Assembly: GCF_001575205.1 (NCBI RefSeq)
Contig: NZ_LSRE01000050.1
Location: forward strand, 558,001 to 622,000
Direction: 5' to 3'
DNA: 64,000 nucleotides
Origin: Tsukamurella pseudospumae
GTDB lineage: Bacteria; Actinomycetota; Actinomycetes; Mycobacteriales; Mycobacteriaceae
Part shown: piece after piece, positions 19,501 through 26,634 of the stretch
Layout of the letters: the number at the start of each line of letters is the position of its first letter
Position numbering within the stretch: position 1 is the first letter of the stretch
Translations under genes and position numbers: made by a program
The notes under the pieces: generated by a model
What the model was told of the DNA's origin: nothing
Seen by the model: only the letters and a program-made list of their open reading frames with translations
Database searches by the model: none

Positions 19501-19817
19501 CCGGGGAGGTGCAGGTGTTCCTGATCTCCCTGAAGGCCGGCGGATTCGGGCTCAACCTCGTGCAGGCGGACTACTGCTTCCTCCTGGACCCGTGGTGGAA
19601 CCCCGCCGCCGAGGCGCAGGCCATCGACCGCGCGCACCGCATCGGGCAGACCCGCAGCGTGATGGTCTACCGGCTGGTCTCCGCGGACACCATCGAGGAC
19701 AAGGTGATGGCGCTCAAGGAGCGCAAGGCGGCACTGTTCGAGTCCGTGGTGGGCGGGGAGGGCGGCTTCGACGCCCGGCTCGCGGAGTCCGACATCCGGG
19801 CGCTGTTCGAGGACTGA
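16569..19817 (+). CDS. SWIM zinc-finger SNF2-family DNA-dependent ATPase/helicase
   Basis: 1082 residues from the ATG (a TTG lies six bases earlier). The N-terminal SWIM finger is CTCPVAMNCKH (CxC-x5-CxH). A central region of about 450 residues corresponds to the SNF2-associated domain of bacterial members. Then come the ATPase motifs: ADDMGLGKTVQT (Walker A), ILDEAQFVKN (DEAQ), TGTPMENHLEELW, and the helicase C domain with LISLKAGGFGLNL and DRAHRIGQTRSV. The family remodels protein-DNA complexes and is linked to repair; the role in bacteria is poorly known. A GGGGCC tandem repeat begins 6 bases after the stop. Confidence 0.9.
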   Translation: MSAATTGGGPSFTPEDLIGFFGGPTVRRAGEYVGTGLIGDLEWDDEKHLVTGVVAGSREYDTKVWIAPAGDRWRPVRSHCTCPVAMNCKHGAALLLELTAEDVEDGVVEQPDPWERQLEALLPHTPRTSAAVLPVALQFDVDERGVVSGQRLQVRLATPGMRDGSWVAGDVRWRTIATAPRVSPAQRDALAPLAQLITWSLYGVDAWADLGMVDTPLLWDQLRAVRDAGVPLLLKKARGSVILGPPTRLGLVARSSDGSVELDREVDFGDGPRPFTGGLLGAHRALGVFQQDGDVLRLAPLEPPLSPNHTGALRRFTPVVVPAAAVPQLREKYLPYLAAVAPVRDPEQLVGEVEVLGPELLCTARYFPEAAELEVDWKWRYTVGGEVRDYTLGREPAGLADAVGQQRITRAMAVSLREAAVGVDHSQGFYRGTEAAVWLAEVAPVLRSVPAVIVEVVDDPGFRWAESSASVSVRVRGDSDNPSTDWFDLEVAVEVDGEEVPFRDVFTAVAAGHDTLVTPGGVLARIDGERFDRLRELIGEARDLPARGARRAGRAAGSGPGAPDRDGLRISRFQAGLVDDLADLADATEFDGDWSRRVGALTAGDLARQEAPSTLKAELRPYQRDGLDWLAFLYDNDFGGILADDMGLGKTVQTLALICRAHETAGPARPGPFLVVAPTSVVSNWAAECKRFASHLSVAVVSETSRKSGSSIAAVVAGADVVLTSYTLLRLDAEEYAGVRWAGVILDEAQFVKNPRSKAFAAVTMLDRPFTLAVTGTPMENHLEELWALTALTVPGLFPGRSWFAEEYRRPIERGGDDDRLARLRRRVRPFMLRRTKDLVAKDLPAKTESVVQVELSEEHRHTYDRILADQRAKLLGLLDDFEGNRFEILRSLTMLRRLALDPSLIDEELAVEDVAKLDFLVEKLDELLEEKHAVLVFSQFTGFLRKAAERLDEEGVEYAYLDGSTTDRPAAIEKFTSGEVQVFLISLKAGGFGLNLVQADYCFLLDPWWNPAAEAQAIDRAHRIGQTRSVMVYRLVSADTIEDKVMALKERKAALFESVVGGEGGFDARLAESDIRALFED

Positions 19818-19822
19818 GGTTC

Positions 19823-19899
19823 GGGGCCGGGGCCGGGGCCGGGGCCGGGGCCGGGGCCGGGGCCGGGGCCGGGGCCGGGGCCGGGGCCGGGGCCGGGGC
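19823..19899 (+). repeat. GGGGCC hexanucleotide tandem repeat, 12.8 units
   Basis: Twelve perfect GGGGCC units plus GGGGC, with no interruption, starting 6 bases after the SNF2 stop. The G-rich strand is the coding strand, so the SNF2 mRNA 3' end would carry runs of four Gs able to form quadruplexes. In other frames it reads as Pro-Arg or Gly-Ala repeats, which I do not regard as coding. Confidence 0.95.
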
Positions 19900-19920
19900 G
19901 AGCATAGTCGCCGCGAACAG

Positions 19921-20000
19921 TCATGCACGCCGCGCATACCCCTATTTGCGCAGGTCAGAGGCTATCTTCTCATCAGAGGTTATGCGCGACATGCATAACC
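19921..20000. repeat. Palindrome pair around a GCGCAGGTCAG block (copy 2)
   Basis: TCATGCACGCCGCGCAT is followed by TTGCGCAGGTCAGAGG and then a perfect 8-bp stem GGTTATGC-N7-GCATAACC (19978-20000). The order and central block match 7117-7200. It sits between the SNF2 and VOC genes, which converge here. A structured element or terminator is possible. Confidence 0.55.
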
Positions 20001-20131
20001 AGGTACAGCCGGTGGGGCAGCACTTCCGCGGGTGTTACGCGCAGTGCGTGTGGCGCAATCCCTCGCGTGGTCCATTCCGCCGAATCATCCCCGCGACCCC
20101 ACCGAGTCCCGCCACCAGGAGCCGGCGGGCA

Positions 20132-20282
20132 GTCGTCCCCCGCGCGGCGCCGAGAGGCGGGGCTGGCGTTCGCTCCCTCGTCAGACGCCGCGCTTCTCAT
20201 GGGGGCTCGGCTGGCCCCCGCGCGACGACGCCGTCCCCCAAGCCGCACCGTCGTCCCCCAAGCCACGCCGCCGTCCCCGCGC
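20132..20282. repeat. Dispersed GTCGTCCCCC intergenic repeat, locus B
   Basis: Starts GTCGTCCCCCGCGCGGCGCC and holds further GTCCCC and CCCCCGCGCG blocks up to the 3' end of the VOC gene. It is more diverged than loci D and E. No gene is visible in it. Confidence 0.45.
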
Positions 20283-20299
20283 GTTCCCCGAGTGGCGGC

Positions 20300-20674
20300 T
20301 CAGACGGCGGTGAGGGCTTCGAGGGCGTGGCCGTCGGGCGAGGGGAAGTAGACGCCGCGGCCGCCGAAGCGGTGGTTGATCTCGCCGACGCCGGAACCGT
20401 CGGGGTGGGCGTGGAACGCGAGGCCGCGCTCGCGGATGCGGGCGAAGATCTCATCGAACTCAGGCTCCGAGACGAGGAAGGCGTAGTGCTGCGGGTGGAT
20501 CGGCCCGGGCACCGTCATGACATCGAGGGCGACCTCGTTGGCCAGTCGGACCTGCTGGAAGTGCCCACCCTCGACGTCCACCGGCGCCTCGAGACCGAGT
20601 ACTTCGGTGAGGAACCGCGCGGTCTCGAAGTTGTCGGAGGCGGCGACGATGGTGTGGTTCAGTGCGATGCTCAT
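20300..20674 (-). CDS. VOC-superfamily (glyoxalase/bleomycin-resistance fold) protein
   Basis: 124 residues, one VOC unit: LNHTIVAASDNFETARFLTE at the start, GGHFQQVRLAN in the middle, and GRGVYFPSPDGHALEALT at the end. The paired beta-alpha-beta-beta-beta modules and the H...E pattern are typical. Substrate unknown. It is alone, transcribed toward the repeat region. Confidence 0.8.
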   Translation of the reverse strand: MSIALNHTIVAASDNFETARFLTEVLGLEAPVDVEGGHFQQVRLANEVALDVMTVPGPIHPQHYAFLVSEPEFDEIFARIRERGLAFHAHPDGSGVGEINHRFGGRGVYFPSPDGHALEALTAV

Positions 20675-20715
20675 ACCTGAAACGCTAGGACCTCAACCGG
20701 CGTTCATGTCAACGG

Positions 20716-21309
20716 CTAACGGCCGTCGGCGTCGGCCGCTCCCACGAACCGGAGCACCGCGTCCCAGAAGACCTCGGTGGAGGCACCGTCGAACTCGTCG
20801 GGCAGGGACGGATCGGTGAACAGGTGACCCGCCCCGGGGTACTGGATGAACTCGCCGATCGCGCCCGCCTCCCCCACGGAGCGCAGCACGGACTCGACGG
20901 AGCCGGGCTGCAGGAACGGATCGTCGACCGCGTAGTGCAGCTGCGCCGGCACGCCCTGCGGCCAGTGCGGCAGGCCGATCATGTCCAGCGGCAGCGCGCC
21001 GGAGCAGAGCACGGCGCGGCTCACCGGCCGGTTGCACGCGACGTAGGTGGACATGCCGCCGCCGTTGGAGAAGCCCATGACCACCAGGTCGTCCGGGAGC
21101 CCCTCGACAGCCGCCAGCGCCGACGCCATGAGCGCCGGGTAACCGATGCCCTCCGCGAACGCGGCGGCCTCGTCGTACGAGTCGAAGACGCGGCCGTCGT
21201 ATTGATCGACCACGTGCACGGTGTGTCCCGCGGCGCGGAGGCGGTCCGCGGCGAGCCGCACGCCCTCGCGCACGCCGAGAACCGAGTGGAACAACGCGAC
21301 AGTGCTCAT
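20716..21309 (-). CDS. Dienelactone hydrolase-family alpha/beta hydrolase
   Basis: 197 residues from an ATG overlapping the stop of the upstream TIGR03086 gene (ATGA). The nucleophile elbow is MGFSNGGG (Ser), with AVDDPFLQPG (Asp) and GAGHLFTD (His) completing the triad. The length fits the small DLH family. Coupled translation with the DinB-like gene suggests a shared, unknown, detoxifying or catabolic task. Confidence 0.82.
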   Translation of the reverse strand: MSTVALFHSVLGVREGVRLAADRLRAAGHTVHVVDQYDGRVFDSYDEAAAFAEGIGYPALMASALAAVEGLPDDLVVMGFSNGGGMSTYVACNRPVSRAVLCSGALPLDMIGLPHWPQGVPAQLHYAVDDPFLQPGSVESVLRSVGEAGAIGEFIQYPGAGHLFTDPSLPDEFDGASTEVFWDAVLRFVGAADADGR

Positions 21310-21896
21310 GCGCCCCAACCTACTGCGCTGCGGCCGTTCCAGTTGGCCAGACGCTCGGTGGGGCCGGCACCGTCGCGCGACTCGACGACGGGGCCGAACG
21401 GGAACTCCGGCACCGCACGCAGTTCCGCCGGAATCGCGACCCGCGCCACCTCGAGGGCGGCCGCGGCGACGGCACCGTCGGGGATCTCGGCGGGCTGCCC
21501 GGTGGCCACGGCGATGTCCCACCCGTGCACCAGCGCCTCGTTGACGTAGGTCGCCAACGCCTCGGCGCCGGAGGCCGGCCCCCACGGCGCGGTCACCGTC
21601 CCGTCGAGCGACGCGCCCGCCCACGCGGTGAGCGACCGCGCCCGGGCGTCGGCGTATGTCGCGGCGTCGTGCTCCGCCACCGTGTTCGGCAGGCCGGCGA
21701 CGGTGCCCGTCTCCGCGAGCGCGGTCAGCTGCAGGCAATGGGCGGTCAGGTGCCCCGCTAGCGCACGGACATCGAGGTCGCCACCGGACGGCGTGGGCCG
21801 GTCCAGCTGGTCGGCGGTGACGCCCTCCAGCAGGGACAGGACCCACGCCGTGGCGGCGGCGTAGTCGGGGCGGGGATCGGAAACGGACTCTGTCAT
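21306..21896 (-). CDS. TIGR03086-family (DinB-like) putative metal-binding protein, paralogue 1
   Basis: 196 residues. DVRALAGHLTAH and EALVHGWDIAVATGQPAE carry the His residues expected to bind metal in the DinB/maleylpyruvate-isomerase fold. The C-terminal block DGAGPTERLANWNGRSA is nearly identical, in DNA as well, to that of the paralogue at 21952, while the N-terminal halves differ much more. It is the first gene of a pair with the hydrolase at 20716. Thiol-dependent chemistry is known for some DinB relatives, but none is shown here. Confidence 0.82.
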   Translation of the reverse strand: MTESVSDPRPDYAAATAWVLSLLEGVTADQLDRPTPSGGDLDVRALAGHLTAHCLQLTALAETGTVAGLPNTVAEHDAATYADARARSLTAWAGASLDGTVTAPWGPASGAEALATYVNEALVHGWDIAVATGQPAEIPDGAVAAAALEVARVAIPAELRAVPEFPFGPVVESRDGAGPTERLANWNGRSAVGWGA

Positions 21897-21951
21897 GACA
21901 TCGATCCAACAGGTCCCAGCGGTCAGTTCCCGACCTCAATGTGCTCCGGCG

Positions 21952-22542
21952 TCACGCCACCCAGCCGGCGGCGCTGCGGCCGTTCCAATTGGCGAGGCGC
22001 TCGGTGGGGCCCGCACCGTCGCGCGGCTCGACGACGGGGCCGAAGGGCACGCCCTCCATCCCGCGGATCTCGGCCGGAAGCGCCGCGTGGACAGCCGCGA
22101 GCGCACCCTCGACGACGGCCGGATCGCCGCCGAACTCGGCGGGCTGCCCCGTGGCGACGGCGAGGTCCCAGCCGTGGACGAGCGTCTCGTTGATGTACAT
22201 GCCGAGCGCCGCGAAGCCGGGGACGACGCCCCACGGGACGGTGACCTCGCGGCCGAGCGGGGCGACGTCCCAGGCCTCGAGGGCGCGTTCCCGAGTGGCG
22301 CCGTAGGCCTCGGCGCTGTAGTCGTCGGCGAGGAAGGGCTGTCCCTCGACGGTGGCGACCTCGGCGAGCGCGACGGACCGCAGGCCGACGGCGCCGATGT
22401 GCTGGGCGAGTGCGCGGACGTCGAACTCGTCGCACGGCGTGGGCTTGTCGAACTGGTCCGCCGTGATGCCCGCGAGGAGGGACTGCATCCAGGCGGAAAC
22501 GGCGGCGTAGGCGGGGCGGGGATCTGTGGCTGTATTGGTCAT
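21952..22542 (-). CDS. TIGR03086-family (DinB-like) putative metal-binding protein, paralogue 2
   Basis: 196 residues, colinear with the gene at 21306. DVRALAQHIGAV and ETLVHGWDLAVATGQPAE hold the likely metal-binding His residues. It diverges from the WYL regulator across 63 bases containing a perfect palindrome (22563-22585), so it is the likely target of that regulator. The tandem pair arose by duplication. Confidence 0.82.
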   Translation of the reverse strand: MTNTATDPRPAYAAVSAWMQSLLAGITADQFDKPTPCDEFDVRALAQHIGAVGLRSVALAEVATVEGQPFLADDYSAEAYGATRERALEAWDVAPLGREVTVPWGVVPGFAALGMYINETLVHGWDLAVATGQPAEFGGDPAVVEGALAAVHAALPAEIRGMEGVPFGPVVEPRDGAGPTERLANWNGRSAAGWVA

Positions 22543-22562
22543 GGAACAGATTCAACAGCCCT

Positions 22563-22585
22563 AACATGACACCTTCTGTCATGTT
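22563..22585. promoter_or_regulatory. Palindromic operator between the DinB-like gene and the WYL regulator
   Basis: AACATGACA-N5-TGTCATGTT is a perfect 9-bp inverted repeat centred between the divergent starts. It is the natural binding site for the adjacent HTH/WYL regulator. Unlike the surroundings it is AT-rich. Confidence 0.65.
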
Positions 22586-22605
22586 TTTCTGTCAGTCTTG
22601 AAGAC

Positions 22606-23523
22606 ATGCGCGCCGACCGCCTCCTCTCCGTCCTCATGCTGCTGCGCCACCGCGGCACCATGACGGCCGCACAGCTCGCCGTCGAGCTCGAGGTGTCCAC
22701 CCGCACCGTCCTCCGCGACGTCGAGGCCCTCTCCACCGCCGGCGTGCCCGTCTACACGGACCGCGGCAGCGGCGGCGGGATCAGCCTGCTCCCCGGTTAC
22801 CGCACAGACCTGACGGGACTCACCCTCGACGAGGCCAAGGCGCTACTCGCCGGGGCACCGTCGTCGGCGGCCTTCGCGAGCGCGATGCGGAAGGTGGCGG
22901 CGGCGGTGCCGGAGGCGCACCGTCGGGAAGCGGCCGCCGCCGCCCAACGGATCCACGTGCGCCCCGACGGTTTCGCCCGCGCGCCCGAGCCCGACCCGTT
23001 CCTCGGCGACCTGCAGCGCGCCGTGATCGACGGGCTGCGCGTGCGGGCCGATTACCGACCGCGCGGGGGCCGGGCGGCGGAACGCGTGCTGGACCCCGTC
23101 GGGCTGGTGCACGCGGGGCAGGCCTGGTACCTCATGGCCCTGCGCGACGGCGAGCGGCGCACCTATCGCACGTCGCGGTTCTCCTCCGTCACAGTCCTTT
23201 CCGAGCCCGCACAGCGGCCCGACGAGGTGGACCTCCCCGCCGAGTTCGAGGCCTCCCGCGCGTCGTTCCGGTCCGGGCACGCCGGGACGACGGTGACCGT
23301 GCGCGCCGACGAGTACGGCTGGGCGAAGCTGAGCGCGTTCAGCACCGTCGTCACGCCACCCGGACCCGACGGTGCCGGGGCCCTGGAGTTCGGCGACTTC
23401 GGTCGGGCGATCTGGACGCTCTGGGGCGCACTGCCCTTCGTCACCGTGCTGGGACCACCCGAGATCCGGGCGGCCCTCGCCACACGGCTTGCGGAGGTGA
23501 CCGAGGCGCTCAGCGCAGGGTGA
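22606..23523 (+). CDS. YafY-type HTH-11/WYL-domain transcriptional regulator
   Basis: 305 residues. The N-terminal winged helix is LLSVLMLLRHRGTMTAAQLA then VSTRTVLRDVEALSTAGVPV. The middle WYL domain has RVLDPVGLVHAGQAWYLMAL and GERRTYRTSRF. The C-terminal WYL extension follows. Such regulators sense small ligands and usually control an adjacent gene. Here that is probably the divergent TIGR03086 pair. Its 3' end overlaps the convergent next gene by 14 bases. Confidence 0.87.
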   Translation: MRADRLLSVLMLLRHRGTMTAAQLAVELEVSTRTVLRDVEALSTAGVPVYTDRGSGGGISLLPGYRTDLTGLTLDEAKALLAGAPSSAAFASAMRKVAAAVPEAHRREAAAAAQRIHVRPDGFARAPEPDPFLGDLQRAVIDGLRVRADYRPRGGRAAERVLDPVGLVHAGQAWYLMALRDGERRTYRTSRFSSVTVLSEPAQRPDEVDLPAEFEASRASFRSGHAGTTVTVRADEYGWAKLSAFSTVVTPPGPDGAGALEFGDFGRAIWTLWGALPFVTVLGPPEIRAALATRLAEVTEALSAG

Positions 23524-23845
23524 CCGTGACGGCCGTACCCTTCGGACCGGACGAGGCGACGGCGCGGCCCGAGCGGTCACCGTCGGGGAAGTGGAGCGTG
23601 AGGTCGGCGCCCTCGCCGGAGAAGTTGCGCCACCACTGCTTCTGGTCCGGCATCGCGACGCCGATGACGACCTCGTCGCCGCGGCGCTGGTACGCGACCG
23701 GGAGCGAGAACTGCTTGCCGGACTTGCGGCCGGTGTAGCTGATGGTGACCATCGACTTCCCCAGCGCCGGCCCGACGACGGGAAGGGAGAGCAGGGGCGT
23801 GAAGGCGGTGTTGAACAGCTTGGCTCCGCGCTGGAAGAGGTTCAT
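23510..23845 (-). CDS. Nitroreductase / deazaflavin-dependent (DDN-like) family small protein
   Basis: 111 residues from the ATG at 23845; longer forms would run through the promoter of the divergent YccF gene. SMVTISYTGRKSGKQFSLPV and KQWWRNFSGEGADLTLHF match the split beta-barrel of F420-dependent nitroreductase-like proteins. F420 use is likely by family but not certain, because the sequence is short. It converges with the WYL regulator. Confidence 0.65.
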   Translation of the reverse strand: MNLFQRGAKLFNTAFTPLLSLPVVGPALGKSMVTISYTGRKSGKQFSLPVAYQRRGDEVVIGVAMPDQKQWWRNFSGEGADLTLHFPDGDRSGRAVASSGPKGTAVTVTLR

Positions 23846-23876
23846 GCCACCACGGTAGCCGCGTCGGCATACTGGG

Positions 23877-24254
23877 GTGGTGAAGCTGATCCTCAACATC
23901 ATCTGGCTGGTCCTGTGCGGGTTCTGGATGGCGCTGGGCTACGCGGTGGCCGGCGTCATCTGCTGCGTGCTCATCGTGACGATCCCGTTCGGACTGGCGT
24001 CCTTCCGGATCGCGAACTACGCGCTGTGGCCGTTCGGGCGCACCGTCGTCGACCGGCCGACCGCTGGCGCGGCGTCCCTGGTCGGCAACATCATCTGGTT
24101 GCTGGTGGCGGGGATCTGGCTGGCGATCGGGCACATCGTGACCGGGATCGCGTTGTGCCTGACCATCATCGGGATCCCGCTGGGCATCGCGAACTTCAAG
24201 ATGATCCGGCTGTCACTACTGCCGCTCGGTTCGGAGATCGTGCCGACGGCGTAG
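23877..24254 (+). CDS. YccF-domain inner-membrane protein
   Basis: 125 residues, beginning with two consecutive GTG codons, so the start may be 23880. It has two YccF repeats: LNIIWLVLCGFWMALGYA with IPFGLASFRIANYALWPFG, then GNIIWLLVAGIWLAIGH with IGIPLGIANFKMIRLSLLP. About four membrane segments. Function unknown. CATACT lies just before the start, suggesting a leaderless transcript. Confidence 0.87.
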   Translation: MVKLILNIIWLVLCGFWMALGYAVAGVICCVLIVTIPFGLASFRIANYALWPFGRTVVDRPTAGAASLVGNIIWLLVAGIWLAIGHIVTGIALCLTIIGIPLGIANFKMIRLSLLPLGSEIVPTA

Positions 24255-24262
24255 GTGCGGGG

Positions 24263-24967
24263 TCAGGCCGCTGCCACGACGATCAGTAGCAGCAGCATCA
24301 GCACCAACAGCGCGATCGGCACGGCCATGACCGCGACGAGGATGCCGACGCCGTTGTACTTCTGCTCCCCCTCCCCGAGCGAGCCGGCGCTGAAGGTCCA
24401 CAGCGGCGCCTTGTACTGCAGCTCGGTGGTGCGGCCGGGCGCGACATCGACCACGAGGTCGGCGGGGCCCGTCCGCGACGGGAAGATGTACGGCACGTGC
24501 ACGTGCACGTGGTGCCGGCCCGGCGCGACCGGGATCGGGTTCGGACCCCAGACGCCGCGGGATTCGTGGCCGTCGACGGCGATCGCCGGCTTGCAGAAGG
24601 CGAAGATCCACGACATCGGGAAGTACTTGGTGGTGATCACCAGGCCCGGCGCTCCCTGCTGCCCGTAGGCGGCCGGGGGCTGCTGGGGTCCGCCGTAGGG
24701 CGCTCGGCCCGCGGGCGGGTAGCCCGACGGTGCCGCCTGCTGAGGACCACCCGGCTGGTACGGGAATCCCTGTTGCTGGGGCGAGCGCGGCGCCGGCGGG
24801 AATCCCTGCTGCTGAGGCGGGCCCTGCTGCTGAGGCGGGCCCTGCTGCGGCGGCGGGCCCTGCTGCCGGCCCTGCTGTGGCGGCGGGCCCTGCTGCCGGC
24901 CCTGCTGAGGCGCGGGTCCGCCGGGGCCGCCACCGTAGGGACCGCGGGGCGGGACATCTGGGTTCAT
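24263..24967 (-). CDS. Gln/Pro-rich membrane-anchored protein
   Basis: 234 residues. The first 100 are a low-complexity Gly/Pro/Gln stretch with repeated QQGPPP and QQQG units. A beta-rich domain follows, with the alternating segment HHVHVHVPYIFP. A C-terminal hydrophobic anchor, ILVAVMAVPIALLVLMLLLL, ends the protein. The tail-anchored layout would leave most of it in the cytoplasm. I do not recognise the family. It stands alone between the YccF gene and the DoxX-like gene. Confidence 0.7.
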   Translation of the reverse strand: MNPDVPPRGPYGGGPGGPAPQQGRQQGPPPQQGRQQGPPPQQGPPQQQGPPQQQGFPPAPRSPQQQGFPYQPGGPQQAAPSGYPPAGRAPYGGPQQPPAAYGQQGAPGLVITTKYFPMSWIFAFCKPAIAVDGHESRGVWGPNPIPVAPGRHHVHVHVPYIFPSRTGPADLVVDVAPGRTTELQYKAPLWTFSAGSLGEGEQKYNGVGILVAVMAVPIALLVLMLLLLIVVAAA

Positions 24968-25009
24968 GCGGGAAGGATATGCGTCCGCCGACCGCCCCGT
25001 GCGCGCGCC

Positions 25010-25435
25010 CTACCGGCCGAGGATCGCGCGGCGCAGCTCGGGACGACGCAGGATCATGGCGACCCAGATGAGCACTCCCACGTACGCGCCCGACAGCACG
25101 AATCCGGCGATCGGTTGCTCGGCACGCAGGTTGATCGCGACGGCCCCGCCGAGGTAGCCGGTGAGGTAGATCGCACCGATCACCGCCGTGCGCGGAATCG
25201 TCCACAACACGACGCCGACCAGCAGCACCAGGCCGATCACCAGGATGTGCTTCTCCTGGAATCCGAGGTCCGTGGTCCCGTCGATGACGGCCTGTGGCTT
25301 CGTGATCTTGCCGACGACGTCGAACACCAGGAACGCCCAGATCAGGACGGTGAGCACCATCCCCGCGATCCACGATCGCGAGCGGCCCGTCCACGGCTTG
25401 GTGGCGGTGGCGTCGGTGGCGGTTGCTGTGGTCAT
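25010..25435 (-). CDS. DoxX-like four-helix membrane protein
   Basis: 141 residues with four hydrophobic helices, for example WIAGMVLTVLIWAFLVFDVV and HILVIGLVLLVGVVLWTIP. TAVIGAIYLTGYLGGAVAIN is the signature of the DoxX-like (DoxX_2) family. Related proteins take part in thiol or quinone-linked redox, but this member is uncharacterised. Two palindromic operators stand in front of it; no regulator gene is adjacent. Confidence 0.78.
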   Translation of the reverse strand: MTTATATDATATKPWTGRSRSWIAGMVLTVLIWAFLVFDVVGKITKPQAVIDGTTDLGFQEKHILVIGLVLLVGVVLWTIPRTAVIGAIYLTGYLGGAVAINLRAEQPIAGFVLSGAYVGVLIWVAMILRRPELRRAILGR

Positions 25436-25454
25436 GATCGGCTCCTCAAGTCGG

Positions 25455-25496
25455 TGTTCACGCCGTGAACATCAGCTAATGTTCACACCGTACACA
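25455..25496. promoter_or_regulatory. Twin TetR-like operators before the DoxX-like gene
   Basis: TGTTCACGCCGTGAACA (25455-25471) is a perfect 7-bp inverted repeat with a 3-base centre. TGTTCACACCGTACACA (25480-25496) is a weaker second copy 25 bases away. The spacing and repetition look like a cooperative repressor site. The cognate regulator must be encoded elsewhere. Confidence 0.6.
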
Positions 25497-25562
25497 CAAC
25501 CGATCGGTTGCGTCAATGGCTACGTCGGGCGACATCGCGTCCACGACGTGAGCCGCGGATGG

Positions 25563-25622
25563 GATTCCCAGCGGTTTCGGCGGGCGAATCGCAGGTCGGC
25601 GTCGCCGAAACCGCTGGGAATC
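25563..25622. repeat. 60-nt hairpin repeat, copy 1 (upstream of the DUF559-type gene)
   Basis: GATTCCCAGCGGTTTCGGC pairs perfectly with GCCGAAACCGCTGGGAATC: a 19-bp stem with a 22-nt loop containing GGGCGAATCGCAGGTC. A second 60-nt copy at 26580-26639 keeps the loop block while its stem has changed on both sides in step. The stem ends 28 bases before the gene's start. Confidence 0.85.
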
Positions 25623-25650
25623 GGTCGGCCGGGAACCGCGGACGGAGGTG

Positions 25651-26634
25651 ATGCGTCCAATTGATGTGATCCGCCGAACGCGCGAACTGCTCCAGGCTCG
25701 GACCGCGCACGCCGTGCGCATCGAGTCCACATCGGTGGTGCACGGCTTACGGAAGGACGGCGTGGGGTCCACCAACGCCAGAGACGTCCGCGACGCGCTC
25801 GCCATCGCCTACCCCGCGGCCGTGTTCACCGGCTGGACGGCCGCCGCGCTCCACGGCGCGCTGTACACCGAGGGTCATCCGGCGGAGATCTGGCTGCCGC
25901 AGCAGCGCAGCCGCAAGGACATCATCATCCGCACCGGCCGGCTCGACGAGGCGGACATCGAGAGGGTCCTGCGGCGGCGCGCGACATCGGGGCCGCTCAC
26001 CGCTGCCGACATCGCGCGCCACAGCACCGATGACGAGGGGATCGCGGGGTTCGACCAGTGTCTGCGCGTCGATGACTACGACAGGTCCGTCACCACGCAG
26101 GAGGCGGTCCTCGCCTACCTCGACGCCCATCCCGGCTTCTACGGCGGTAACCGGGTGCGCGCCGTCCTCGCCGAATCGAGCACGGGCGCCGATTCGCACT
26201 GGGAGACCTACTCCCGCCTCGCCGTGCACCGCGCGGGCCTGACCTTCTTCACGCCGCAGGCGCCGGTTCCCGGCACCGGGTACCACGTCGACCTGGGCGA
26301 CGGTGAGCACAAGATCGCCATCGAATACGACGGCGGGTACCACCGCTCAATACGGCAGCAGCGCAGAGACATCCGGCGGTGGAACGCCATCACCGGCCGC
26401 GAGTGGGCGATCATTCGCGTGACATCCGAGACGCTCACCGGCGACCTCGCGGCCTTCATCACGCGCATCGAATCCGAACTCCGACACCGCGGCTGGACGG
26501 GCCCACCGCCGACCGTGCCGCGCCTCATACTGCCGGCGAGCGCCACGGCGAAGCCGCCCACCGACGCCGCCGACCAAACGGTTGCTAGCGGAATCGGCGG
26601 GCGAATCGCAGGTCACGATCACCGAAACCACTAG
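25651..26634 (+). CDS. AbiEi-like / DUF559 endonuclease-fold protein
   Basis: 327 residues from the ATG at 25651 (a GTG precedes it); GGAGG is close upstream. The N-terminal half has AVFTGWTAAALHGALY and EIWLPQQRSRKDIIIRTGRL, as in AbiEi-type antitoxin domains of type IV toxin-antitoxin systems. The C-terminal part has SHWETYSRLAVHRAGL, VDLGDGEHKIAIEYDGGYH and REWAIIRVTSETL, the Vsr/DUF559 PD-(D/E)XK fold. The codons of its last 18 residues and its TAG stop lie within hairpin copy 2. No partner gene is adjacent. A defence or mobile-DNA role is inferred. Confidence 0.68.
   Translation: MRPIDVIRRTRELLQARTAHAVRIESTSVVHGLRKDGVGSTNARDVRDALAIAYPAAVFTGWTAAALHGALYTEGHPAEIWLPQQRSRKDIIIRTGRLDEADIERVLRRRATSGPLTAADIARHSTDDEGIAGFDQCLRVDDYDRSVTTQEAVLAYLDAHPGFYGGNRVRAVLAESSTGADSHWETYSRLAVHRAGLTFFTPQAPVPGTGYHVDLGDGEHKIAIEYDGGYHRSIRQQRRDIRRWNAITGREWAIIRVTSETLTGDLAAFITRIESELRHRGWTGPPPTVPRLILPASATAKPPTDAADQTVASGIGGRIAGHDHRNH

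Noticed and set aside
19667-19924. Pro-Arg or Gly-Pro repeat peptides across the GGGGCC tract
   Set aside because: They arise from translating the microsatellite in open frames; no start signal or conserved domain.
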